A program made the translations under genes and the position numbers. The notes under the pieces were generated by a model. It was given only the letters and a program-made list of their open reading frames with translations. It was not told the origin of the DNA and ran no database searches. Shown here piece after piece: positions 44,307-53,302 of a DNA stretch of 64,000 nucleotides. The first letter of the stretch is position 1; every line of letters starts with the position of its first letter. Where the stretch lies: the NCBI GenBank assembly GCA_029237695.1, contig CM055279.1, forward strand, positions 56,307,530-56,371,529. The letters run 5' to 3'. This DNA comes from Conchocele bisecta (taxonomy: Eukaryota > Mollusca > Bivalvia > Lucinida > Thyasiridae).

Positions 44307-44540
44307 ATGGCTGAACACGATGGTAAAATGATAGTGAATGCGCTTTATCACGCCGTGGTGATATCGGGTCTCAGTATCGGGTATGCTCGACTATCAAAGA
44401 TGACCTTAGGACGGTCCGCTCCCAAATTGGACTTCACTGTGAGAGACGTAGGGCTCGGGACCTTAGATGTAGCGGCCGCAGTTTGGACCCGAGATTATCT
44501 AATTAAAGCTGGAATTATACCCTCTAATATATGGAAATAA
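44307..44540 (+). CDS. Short conserved Polinton hydrophobic protein
   Basis: 77 residues, ATG at 44307, 3 bp after the preceding stop. Two moderately hydrophobic stretches (ALYHAVVISGLSIGYARL and VGLGTLDVAAAVWTRDYL) around a basic KMTLGRSAPKLDF loop. Small proteins of this size and layout sit beside the integrase or capsid cluster in Polintons. It overlaps the next gene by 10 bp (ATGGAAATAATGG region). Likely membrane-associated; function unknown. Intact. Confidence 0.65.
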   Translation: MAEHDGKMIVNALYHAVVISGLSIGYARLSKMTLGRSAPKLDFTVRDVGLGTLDVAAAVWTRDYLIKAGIIPSNIWK

Positions 44541-44983
44541 TGGCTTCGATCGCAATGCTATTAGGTGGTGCTGTGGTGAACGCATTGGCTTTCAGCGGTA
44601 GCAATTTTTTCTTCTCGAAACAGAAAAGCTCGGACGCGGATGAGGAGCGCAAGTGTCACGATTTAGCTGTAGAACAACTCAATAGCGCAAAGGAAGCATG
44701 GTCTAAAAAACGAACCGCCCGTCTGGACTGGCTCAACGAAGATCTTCGTCGCGAGAATCACGCCATGCAAACTTTCCGGAACGTTGACGACGCCATCCGC
44801 GAGTACGCGCGGGCATATCCGCAGAAAAATCTCGCACCGCTGGATCCCGAACCCCAGCTTTCAGATTTCTATGTACCATCACAGGCCCTAAAAGACCGCT
44901 AGATCGCATTCATCGTCGTGGGAATGGTTGCGACGGGTCTCGTCAGCTACTATATTGGAAAAGCAATAAGCAATAAGCAATAA
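44531..44983 (+). pseudogene. Polinton coiled-coil/membrane protein with an in-frame TAG
   Basis: The ATG is at 44531 or, more likely, 44540 (MASIAMLLGG..). An N-terminal hydrophobic segment (MLLGGAVVNALAFSGSNFFF) is followed by a helical charged region (KEAWSKKRTARLDWLNEDLR) and DPEPQLSDFYVPSQ. A TAG at 44900-44902 ends the frame at 123 residues. The same frame continues for about 26 codons with a second hydrophobic segment (FIVVGMVATGLVSYYIG) to a TAA at 44981. The mutation removes the C-terminal membrane segment. Confidence 0.6.
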
Positions 44984-45023
44984 TTATTTTAAAATTCTTT
45001 TTAAATAATATATATATAGAACG

Positions 45024-46334
45024 ATGTTAGTTGACGAACTTTATTTTGCTATGAACGATGTAGGCTACACTGCCCTTAAACACCGCATAGCTGTTGCAAA
45101 GAGTATGATTCGTCTGGCCCGAGATTCTCTCGAGACGTGGCAAGAGGACCAAAAAGCGGCCACACTTTTCGCAAAGCGGATGTTAGATTCCTCCATCAAC
45201 TCCCAATCGAGATTGGATGAATTAGATTCCTCCGAGTTCCTTCAGAACTTAACCTCCAAACCCAATCGAAATTGGAGTTGGGGTTGCAGCGACAATCGCA
45301 ATTGTACTTCCAACAAAGGTTTATTATTAACGACGCAGTTACCGGACGATCTGGCGAGGGCATGTTGGAGATTGTACTACAGCCCCCGCGGCTACTGGAA
45401 GGGACTCGCGGCCATCAAGAACCTCGCCGCGGCGACCAAGGTTTCCGAAAACGCTGCCAAGGAATGGCCCAAGAAGCAGGCCATCTGGCAGTTCTATTTG
45501 CCCGCGCCGCGCAACATTCAACGCCCGAAATTCGACGTGCCGGTGCCGAACCAAGTTCACCAAGCAGATCTCCTGTTTCTCCCTCACGATCGCGTCGGTC
45601 GCAAAACGTACAAGACAGTCGTTGACGTAGCGAGTCGCTATAAGGGGGCTGAGCCACTGGCTACAAAAGAGTCTAAGGAGGTGGCCGAGGCTCTTTCCCG
45701 AATATATAAGAGGAGTCCTCTCAAATGGCCGAATCTTCTCCAGGTCGATCCCGGCCGCGAGTTCATGGGCGCGGTCTCTCATCTATTGTCTAAACACAAA
45801 GTTTCTGTCAGACGCGGCCGCGTCAACATCCACCGGGACCAGGGGATCGTGGAGCGGTTCAATCGAACCCTGGCTGAGAGGCTGTTCGGTCATCAATATG
45901 CCAAAGAGCTTGTAGACCCTCATACGCGATCGACCGAGTGGGTGGCCAGGCTGCCCGCCGTGGTCTCCGCACTGAACGAAGAGGTGACCAGATTGATCGA
46001 CAAGAAGCACGTAGATGCCATCAAGTCTAAAAATGTGACGAGCAAGCCCTCTGCCGTCTCGCGCGGGCGACCCGTTGATTTAGAGGAGCAACGGCTTCCA
46101 TCGGATGTTGACGTCCGGTACCTCTATCAACCGGGAGAGCTCGAAGGTGGCAGCCGCCGTGCGACTGATCCCGTGTGGTCTCTCAATGTATATCATCTGG
46201 ATAGATCTATTACCAAACCGGATGAGCCCGTGCTCTACTATTTGGCTGATGGTCCATCTCGCGGGTTTGTTCGCGAAGAACTTCTCGCGGTGCCTTCTGA
46301 CACCCAGCTACCCCCGGATCGTCAGAGTCTTTAG
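45024..46334 (+). CDS. INT: Polinton integrase, retroviral-type DDE (rve)
   Basis: 436 residues, ATG at 45024. The N-terminal ~150 residues hold helical and HTH-like parts (SPRGYWKGLAAIKNLAAATK). The catalytic core has D182 (HQADLLFLP), D242 (LLQVDPGREFMG) and E277 (HRDQGIVERFNRTLAERLFG), a D,D35E triad. The C-terminal region (PVDLEEQRLPSDVDVRYLYQ, PVWSLNVYHLDRS) is chromodomain/SH3-like in size. It would cut and join the element's ends, giving the 5-6-bp target duplication seen at 34938 and 50358. Residues 54-100 look unusual: they contain three of the 14-bp palindromes and low-complexity text (SKPNRNWSWGCSDNRNCTSN), suggesting repeat-driven insertion. Frame intact. Confidence 0.9.
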   Translation: MLVDELYFAMNDVGYTALKHRIAVAKSMIRLARDSLETWQEDQKAATLFAKRMLDSSINSQSRLDELDSSEFLQNLTSKPNRNWSWGCSDNRNCTSNKGLLLTTQLPDDLARACWRLYYSPRGYWKGLAAIKNLAAATKVSENAAKEWPKKQAIWQFYLPAPRNIQRPKFDVPVPNQVHQADLLFLPHDRVGRKTYKTVVDVASRYKGAEPLATKESKEVAEALSRIYKRSPLKWPNLLQVDPGREFMGAVSHLLSKHKVSVRRGRVNIHRDQGIVERFNRTLAERLFGHQYAKELVDPHTRSTEWVARLPAVVSALNEEVTRLIDKKHVDAIKSKNVTSKPSAVSRGRPVDLEEQRLPSDVDVRYLYQPGELEGGSRRATDPVWSLNVYHLDRSITKPDEPVLYYLADGPSRGFVREELLAVPSDTQLPPDRQSL

Positions 46335-46367
46335 ATTTATTTATTAATAAATCGATAGACGATTTTT

Positions 46368-46680
46368 TTATTAAATCAGTAGAGAGGTTCTGTATGTATT
46401 CCGTCTGGTAACACGCGTCTTTTATCGGAGTACGCCGAGAGTCCTAATTTTTGTTGACAGTACGTTTTCATAACACCGTCTTTCATTTTAAATCCTCTAT
46501 TTTGTGCTACATCTATAATGTGTTTTCCATCTTCTGTAGTTTCACTTAGTACTCGTTTATATCTATCCAAATTGTTAGTTCTCTTGGACATTCCTTTCGC
46601 AGAGTTTTTATTAATTTTTTCAAAATTAGTGGAATTAAATTTTTCTACGAAATTTCTCCGCTAAATTCCATTTTGTAGAT
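46368..46680 (-). pseudogene. Duplicated 3' end of the Polinton polymerase gene
   Basis: A near copy of 47041-47374, including the frame MSKRTNN.DRYKRVLSE to DGIHTEPL, with a deletion of about 30 bp at its upstream end. It sits directly downstream of the polymerase in the same orientation, separated by 360 bp of unrelated sequence. A partial tandem duplication, with no role of its own. Confidence 0.8.
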
Positions 46681-47040
46681 GTAGATAGTTAAAGGTGGCG
46701 AACAGTGCAGTCTCTGATACTATGAGAAGGAAACATTTTTGGAGTTTTGGAGACACTTTCTACAATATCCTCATAGAGTATGCATATTTAAACTGTGCTT
46801 GTTTTGCGGTTGCTACCAGTATTAATTTAGCTACTATAACGTCAAGTAGTGTAGTCTCCAATCGGACTACGCTAATGCAGAATCCGATCTGAGGCTATAC
46901 TTTAATATATAATAATGATACAAATACAATGTTCTTTACTACAACAAGTGCACATTGAAAGTTGGCATGTGTTATTATAAACATGTAACAAAATAACGCA
47001 ATATGGTCAGTATTGTTCCTACATGTGTATAGACTTTCAG
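46681..47040. other. Spacer between polymerase duplicates
   Basis: No similarity to the rest of the Polinton was noticed. An open frame on the plus strand (46695-46892) has no recognisable features. It may be a small inserted repeat. Confidence 0.35.
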
Positions 47041-47056
47041 ATTTATTAATAAATCA

Positions 47057-49566
47057 TTAGAGAGGTTCTGTATGTATTCCGTCTGGTAACACACGTCTTT
47101 TATCGTAGTACGCCGAGAGTCCTAATTTTTGTTGACAGTACGTTTTCATAACGCCGTCTTTCATTTTGAATCCTCTATTTTGTGCTACATCTATAATGTG
47201 TCTTCCATCTTCTGTAATTTCACTTAGTACTCGTTTATATCTATCCCAATTTAAATTGTTAGTTCTCTTGGACATTCCTTTCGCAGAGTTTTTATTAATA
47301 GAATTAAATTTTTCTACGAAATAACACTTACTAGATAACGCTATCGCCCTATCTCCGCTAAATTCCATTTTGAAAAGTCCTGGCTCTCTTTCGCTCCATT
47401 TATCCCAAGCCAACCATTTCTTTTTTTCTTTTTCAAACTCGTCTAGTAAGTTAGGTCTAATCAATTCCTCTATTGTTTTTCCACTAACTCCTATATACAT
47501 ACTATCCATCTGTATTAATTCAAAGTCTTCTCTTTTTACGTATTTGTCTAGAAATTCGTAGTAATATTCCAACATTCTCAATTTAGCTAGTTGATAAACC
47601 GCTATTCCACAGTGGAAGGATCTCTTTACTGCACACCGGGGTTTTCGGGAAGATATTTCGTACGCATCTCCTATCTCTTCCAAATCGTCAAAGAATGCAG
47701 ATCTTAATGCTTTGTCAACACATGTTTCGTCTTGTGTATATGTCGTATTTAAAAGTTTTGCAGGATCCTTATCACAAATATGAGTTACTGTTCCTGAGAA
47801 ATTATCTCCTATACTAACGCTTACCGGAACGTGCTCAGCTTCGTACTCTAAACTATTACCGAGAGTTTCAAATTCTGGCTGGAGATATGCCTAAAAATCG
47901 TATACTATCTGATATGGATAAAGAGTAGTGTCGCAACCGATCTTTATATCTTTACCCGTTCTTTGGAATTCGCATACCCACATAACTACTAGGTTGAATT
48001 CGTTGCTTCTAATAAATTTATCTCTTCTCATTGTGGATGCGCGTTCTTCTTTTGTATGCTTTGCATGAATCTCACACCCGTGCCAGTAACAGCCGTGACA
48101 TTGATATACGGTATTGGTTTCTGGACAGTATCCATCTACTGGAGCTCCTAACATCCATCCTTCACCCCCGTGCCCGCATTGTTCATGGTGAATGTGAATT
48201 CCCTCCTGCTTTTCCAAAGAGTACATCCAATCGATCGCACCATAACTGTTATAACTTTTTGGGTAGAACGCTTTCTCGAACGACGAACGCGGGCGCTCTA
48301 AATAATTACCATCACATATTACTTTTGTCTCACCTTTCATACATTTTGGTCCGTGTCTCTTCATATTACTCGCTTTCGTGAATTTCTGTTTGCAATTATC
48401 GCAGGCGTAAATTTTAGATAGATTTTTAATTTTTTTCTTATCAGAAATGCGTGATTATTAAACAGTTCTATTGTCATTGGTTTATTACATATTGTCTTAT
48501 AGTGCGCTTGTACTTTTTTCAACCACCATACGCCACATTCGGTGGGTTGATATACCGATTTTAAAAAACTCTTCAACCTTTTTCAGATCTGAAAAAGGAA
48601 TTGGTGAAACCACATTACTATCGAAATAATGCTTACTAAGTTCTTTCGCTTTTTCTGTACATCTGTCAAGTCTTTTACCTGTCATATGCATAGCTAGACA
48701 CCAGACAGACAAAGGTCGTCATTATACTTATCTAAAGAATACATACCTTTTTTATTCTTCAACCATTCTGGAAGTTCTCCTCCTGCTGCTTCTTTGGATT
48801 GCAGTCCCAAATCTATTCCCCTACTGCCCTGTATTAGCTTTACAAAAACCTCTACCCATCTTACAAACTTCCACTTTGTATTTGGTCTGTCTATTTTATC
48901 AGATATTATTCGTGTTTGCTCCTTATCTGACAACCAATTTTTAACGGTTTTCATTGATGATAGTGGTTCGCTACCACCGAGATTTTTGTGAAATATTATA
49001 GTTATAGGTTTTACATTTTTAGTTTCCTCCATATGTTCTAGCTTGTAAGAATATGAATATCTCAAATAAAAATTGGTTGTTAGATACGGAGCGAGTTTAT
49101 CGGACATGCGTTCAGACTCGTTAATGTCAATGTTTTTACGAAAGGATAATGTAACTACCCGTCTTCCCTTTTCTACCTTTTCCAATGTTTCATCATGAGT
49201 CTCCAATATTTCTTCACCTTCTTCCACTATAGCGCGAACGATAGATTTTTTCTTATTTTCCAAATTATTTGGTATTGGGTGACCTGTGCGTCTGGAATTG
49301 GTGATTGAAGGTTTTATTACACTAGCCCTTAACCCTGCAATGCTTTCTTTTTGAATTATGTTACCAACTTCCTCTGCTAGTGAGAGGTCTGTAAAGGCTC
49401 CTCGTTTGTGGGCTCGGATAAATCGCTTCATAAACGCCTCATTCTTTGTGGCGTTTATCAGCTTTCTCAACCCCCTAACTCTCAACCGTTTACTATAAGT
49501 AATCCCTAGAGATTCAGCTTCTATTCTCAAACTTTCTATTTCTGCTCTAGCTTCTGGCGTTATCAT
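47057..49566 (-). pseudogene. POLB: Protein-primed family B DNA polymerase, internally deleted
   Basis: Reads on the minus strand from ATG at 49566. The N-terminal ~290 residues (to 48694) are Polinton-specific (ITYSKRLRVRGLRKLINATK). A zinc-knuckle-like C..C..H..C and the HHEQCGHGGEGWMLGAPVDG / CHGCYWHGC block follow (48364-47891), then the exonuclease I region YDF-x-A, where the expected Glu codon is TAG. Within about 150 bp the sequence passes to the segment before motif B (AVYQLAKLRMLEYYYEFLDK), so exonuclease II/III and motif A are missing. Motif C reads IQMDSMYIG and lacks the central residues of the D-T-D-S signature. The C-terminal end is intact (DGIHTEPL). Frameshifts lie near 48420 and 48560-48710. 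Not functional. Confidence 0.9.
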
Positions 49567-49679
49567 ATTTTCTGTATATATAACCTATGAAATTTATCTG
49601 TTCAATTGGACGTGAAAATTTACATCATGTAAATTTTCACGTCCAATTGAATATAAACATATATAAAAATACATATATA
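49567..49679. promoter_or_regulatory. Bidirectional promoter with a perfect 23-bp palindrome
   Basis: Between the divergent polymerase (ATG 49566) and zinc-finger (ATG 49680) genes. A perfect inverted repeat with 23-bp arms (49602-49624 and 49628-49650) and a 3-nt loop begins TCAATTGGACGTGAAAATTT. TATA-like sequences flank it on both sides (TTATATATACAG reading toward the polymerase, ATATAAACATATATAAAA toward the zinc finger). Could be an operator for a dimeric regulator, or a cruciform. Confidence 0.6.
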
Positions 49680-49988
49680 ATGGAGTGTGTGACTTGTTGT
49701 AAGACTTTTGCGTGTAAAGACTATCTACGAAGGCATCTATCGAGACGTAGAAAATTTCCTTGTGTCGCCCCGCAATTTCAATGCCCCAGATGCCCTTGTA
49801 AATTCGTTAGTGCCCAAACTCTTTGTAGACATAAGCAACTACGCTGTCAGGTGGCTAAAGGTGAACGTGGTAGACTAGAGCTGGTAGAATTAGTTGTTGA
49901 TCTGCGAAATAAATTAGCTATATCGGAGGAGGAAAATACGGTGTTTAAATATAAACTATCGCGCGCGGACGCATTGAAATTGCATTAA
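49680..49988 (+). CDS. C2H2-type zinc-finger protein with coiled coil
   Basis: 102 residues from the ATG at 49680; an upstream frame through the palindrome is rejected as non-coding. Two fingers are visible: CVTCCKTFACKDYLRRHLSR (C-x2-C-x12-H) and CPRCPCKFVSAQTLCRHKQL with a closing Cys (C-x2-C-x12-H-x4-C). The C-terminal part (LVELVVDLRNKLAISEEENT) is a coiled coil suited to dimerisation. Proteins of this type occur at the ends of Polintons and might bind promoters; the adjacent 23-bp palindrome would be an obvious dimer target. Intact. Confidence 0.75.
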   Translation: MECVTCCKTFACKDYLRRHLSRRRKFPCVAPQFQCPRCPCKFVSAQTLCRHKQLRCQVAKGERGRLELVELVVDLRNKLAISEEENTVFKYKLSRADALKLH

Positions 49989-50073
49989 TGATTTCGGCTA
50001 TTTTTTTCAAAAAGTCAATTTCCAATACAATTGGTACTACAACAACACTTTTTATCATTCAATACCACCACCA

Positions 50074-50357
50074 CCTTTTGGTTGGGGGTGGGAGCTACAA
50101 TACATCTCAATAACGTTACAAACGTTGGTGGTATCATTTCGACTCACTCTTTTCAAAATTCGATTCTCTCTTGGGAGAATATAATTTTTAAAATAATTAT
50201 TTTCTCCAAAACACCTATGCCGAAATAATTAATAAATTTACTGTAGGTAGAGAATTTCCTCGTTAACCATTTTTTTTATTTTTCGGAGGTGGTGGGAGTA
50301 GTATAGAGGGTTGGAAATGATACCACCGTAGGTTGTTATCATTTTGACTATACTACT
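50074..50357. repeat. Polinton right terminal inverted repeat with foldback tip
   Basis: Mirror of 34943-35226 with minor differences. It includes the inner motif (GGTGGTATCATTTCGACTC, about 50126) and the outermost 61-bp hairpin (50297-50357), ending GACTATACTACT. The flank AAAGA follows directly. Confidence 0.9.
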
Positions 50358-51459
50358 AAAGAAGAGAAGGAAGCCAGCTGAATCCACAACTATTGTTGGA
50401 CCTGATCACACTGAGACGGGTATGGATATGGGTGACAGCGTTGATGAAGACGGCGTTCAGTCACAGACTGATGTTGATGGTCCACTCATGGAGGCTATGT
50501 CGCTGGAGCTGCAGGAACTGCGTACAGAGAATTGGGAGCTGTAGGAAAAAGGGGCCCATTTGGAAACTAAATTCACTGCAAGTTATTTTAAGGGTAGTGA
50601 CGAGAAGGTGAAACATTTAACAGGATTACCATCATTCACAGTTCTATCTATATTGTTTAATTTTCTGGAGCCTCACCTGCCATCCAGTCTGGTCATACCC
50701 AAATTCAAGGTAATGATATTGACATTAGTGAAATTGCGACTAAATTTGTCAAATCTCTTTCTTGCGTATGAATTTGACACTACTCAATCAACAGTATCGA
50801 GACTTTTTTACACGGACAATTGACTGTATGTACAAGCGGCTAAAGAAACTCATAAGATGGCCAGAGCGCGAGACATTGAGAAAAACCATGCCAATGGAAT
50901 TTAGGAAGTACTTCGGCCACAGGTGTGCAGTGATAATTGATTGTTTTGAGGTATTTATTGAGAAAGAAAGTGGTTTGAAAGCCAGAGCAGAAACCTGGTC
51001 TTCATACAAACCACCACACTGTACAATTTCTAATTATAATTACTCCTCAGGGCAGTGTGTCCTTCATATCGAAAGCATGGGGTGGTCGTCTGAGTGACAG
51101 AGAACAGTGACTGCCTGTCCCAGTTATTACCTGGGGATTTAGTGTTGGCGGACAGAGGATTTGATGTCAAGGACAGTGTTGGCTCGGTAGCTGCAGAAGT
51201 GAAGATTCCAGCATTTACGAAAGGTCGTGATCAGCTATCCCCTCTGGACGTGGAATCAACGCGTAAACTTGCCCACTCAAGAATACATGTGGAACGGGTT
51301 ATTGGTTCAGTTCGACAGAAATATATTATATTGAACGGTTGTCTTCCCATTAATTGTCTCATGAACAAGGATACGTTCGGTAAGACGGTCACTGAAAAAA
51401 TTGTTACCGTTTCGTGTGGACTAGTAAATTTGTGTGACTCAATTGTTGATTTTAACTGA
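50358..51459 (+). pseudogene. DDE_Tnp_4 transposase, part downstream of the Polinton
   Basis: Continues the frame broken at 34942. An acidic linker and coiled coil (to a TAG at 50542) lead into a helical region (KHLTGLPSFTVLSILFNFL), the AYEFDTTQSTVSRLFY HTH segment, a frameshift near 50815 and the catalytic domain: first D in VIIDCFEVFIEKE, second D in LVLADRGFDVKD, and the E in HSRIHVERVIGSVRQKY. These are the marks of IS5/Harbinger-like DDE_Tnp_4 transposases, and with the THAP domain the gene fits an ISL2EU-type element. Another stop or shift lies at about 51096. Inactive before or after the Polinton insertion. Confidence 0.8.
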
Positions 51460-51592
51460 ACCAAATTGATATACACTGGTCCTTGCAATTCTTCGTCTCA
51501 TTTTGTAAATACTGAAATCTTCTTTTTCTGATGCACTTATTTCGCCATCAAACATTTACTTTTCTATTGATTGCAAGGAAATAGCGATTCTG

Positions 51593-51714
51593 CGATTTCG
51601 GTCGGCTGCCAGCATGGTACCGGTAAACAGGTTGTCTGTCGGTCGGTATAGTCGACTATACCGACCGACAGCCGACCTGTTTATCTGTACCATGCCGGCA
51701 GCCGACCGAAATCG
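51593..51714. repeat. 122-bp near-perfect palindrome
   Basis: Arms 51593-51653 and 51654-51714 meet without a loop at TATAGTCGACTATA. Outer ends CGATTTCGGTCGGCTGCC and complement. Lies about 130 bp past the transposase end. A small foldback MITE or a strong cruciform. Confidence 0.75.
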
Positions 51715-52104
51715 CTGAATTGGTATTCCTGGGCCAGGGGTGTGGAATTTCTTCATCAGATTTTCTGGCACCTTTTGAAATTAAAATCATATACATATCC
51801 CAATTCAAAACCATTTTTAATAGAAGCTAAACATGTATGCTTTTTCATTTATTCCATTATCATGATTATCAGATAAAGCATGTACTAATAAAGTATAAAC
51901 ACTCATAGTAAGCATGATATTACTTCCTTTCAATGGTAATATGACCAGTGTAGGCACAGATCAGCCTGCACATTCACATACAGGAGTGTGCTAGCAGATT
52001 AATATCCAGATTGATCAAACCCCATAAGGCCTTTTTCTCAAGTCACGGTCACATATACTTTTCTATATTTGTGATGCACCGTTAGAGAAACAGTCCACTT
52101 ACTT
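51715..52104. other. No recognisable gene
   Basis: AT-rich flank without supported features. Confidence 0.4.
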
Positions 52105-52317
52105 CACTGGTGCTGCACTCCGAGCCGATGGAAATATTTCAAGACAATCCACTTGAAAGATACAATAGGCGCCATTAATTTAAAAAAAATGTTTCAAGAC
52201 GAGTAGTAATTTTATTGATTTTTAACACTCATCTAGAAACATTTTATAATGGCGCATATTGTATTTTTCAAGTGGATTGTCTTACATTTTCCACCGGCGC
52301 GGAGTGCAGCACCAGTG
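52105..52317. mobile_element. Inverted-repeat MITE
   Basis: Ends ACTGGTGCTGCACTCCG / CGGAGTGCAGCACCAGT; inner arms GACAATCCACTTGAAA.ATAC and TATTTTTCAAGTGGATTGTC; the outer 100 bp of each side are largely complementary. No coding. Confidence 0.65.
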
Positions 52318-52332
52318 TAATAATGATAATTA

Positions 52333-52541
52333 AGATGCGCCATGTGATTTTGTACCTACAAAAATGGACGTAATTTCATAAACAAATCACAAAATTTACG
52401 ATATTTTCCTGGAATGACACCGAAGGTTGTCAAAATTTTCAGAGCAAATGCAGAATTCTATTCCGCATTTGCTTTGAGAATTTCAGCATATTTCATGAAA
52501 TTGCGCACCTGTTTGTAGGTACAAAATCATATGGTGCGTCT
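52333..52541. mobile_element. Inverted-repeat MITE, second family
   Basis: Ends AGATGCGCCATGTGATTTTG and complement (CAAAATCATATGGTGCGTCT), with TACCTACAAA / TTTGTAGGTA next and GAAATTACGTC-type inner complementarity. A diverged relative is in the transposase intron at 34306-34551. Confidence 0.6.
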
Positions 52542-53302
52542 CGATTATACAGACAGTATATCTGCATTGGCAATATATACATTGAAGTTCATATACAGTA
52601 CTTGCACACCAAATTAATCACCTTTTTACACGCTTGTTTTTCTTAAATTCTGGCATCTTTCTACAGTCTGGGTATATATATAAGATTCCGGCACCTCGTG
52701 TTAATTTATGGCACCCGGTGTTTTTATAAACTTGAATGTATAAGGTTTCCAAAAAATCCGGGTGCCATTTTTTTAAACCAAGTTCAAGGTCATTTCAAGG
52801 TCATTGAACTTTATGCTTGACGGAAGTCGAAAAATAGGTAGGTCATGGTCCTTAACTTGGAAATTGGTGTGAGTTGTTAAACAACATTTCAGATGGATAT
52901 ATTAAAGAATTTACGTAAACTACACTAATATTCAGTATATTATTATCATATTTTCAAGATGGCCGCCAAAAATCGCGTATTTATGATATTTCGGTTGACT
53001 TGCTACATATTTGTGTAAAGCTAAGCGCCTTCACCTATATTCAAAGGTTAATTCTTTCAACTGGAATAATATTGCAGTTAATATACTCCAAAATCAGAAA
53101 ACTCAAAATGGCCGCCAAGTAAATGGAAAATCCATTGTAATTTACTAAATATAACTGGGAGAATTTGGTTGGGGAGGAAATCAACACTTCTCTCACTTTT
53201 CCCTGAGATTCCGTAACTACTAAAATGTGGACATATATTGAACCCTGATTTAATCGGCTAATAACATCATGCTCTGCATGACTTTTCATTTATATTATTC
53301 AC
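52542..53302. other. No recognisable gene
   Basis: CAAGATGGCCGCCAAAAAT and AAAATGGCCGCCAAGTAAAT at about 52958 and 53105 suggest a diverged duplication. Nothing else supported. Confidence 0.4.

Larger units (their letters stand above)
43255..45305. repeat. Dispersed 14-bp palindromes, seven copies
   Basis: Pattern (C/A)CAATC-NN-NATTG(G/T) at 43255, 44096, 44187, 44241, 45203, 45262 and 45292 (start positions), for example CCAATCGAGATTGG. Looser relatives (CAATCTGGGATTG at 43348; CAATCTCCGATTG at 43830) occur in the same stretch. The copies at 43255 and 45203 share 19 bp although they are read in different frames in different genes, so the conservation is in DNA, not protein. Confidence 0.7.
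34943..50357. mobile_element. Polinton (Maverick), 15.4 kb, complete ends, inactive
   Basis: Terminal inverted repeats of about 284 bp (34943-35226 and 50074-50357) start AGTAGTATAG and end CTATACTACT. AAAGA flanks both sides (34938-34942 and 50358-50362), a 5-6-bp target duplication. Inside are the marker genes of Polintons: double jelly-roll capsid protein, FtsK/HerA ATPase, D,D35E integrase and protein-primed family B polymerase, plus penton-like, fibre-like, membrane and zinc-finger proteins. Genes form convergent and divergent blocks as in a viral genome. Frameshifts or in-frame stops hit at least four genes and the polymerase is internally deleted, so this copy is not autonomous. Polintons are related to adintoviruses. 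Confidence 0.96.

Noticed and set aside
46695..46892. 65-residue frame between the polymerase duplicates
   Set aside because: No recognisable motif and no overlap with conserved Polinton genes; likely chance.
43092..47893. Reassigned stop codons (TGA/TAG read as sense)
   Set aside because: Other genes in the same element end at ordinary TAA/TGA stops and frameshifts are also present, so decay is simpler.
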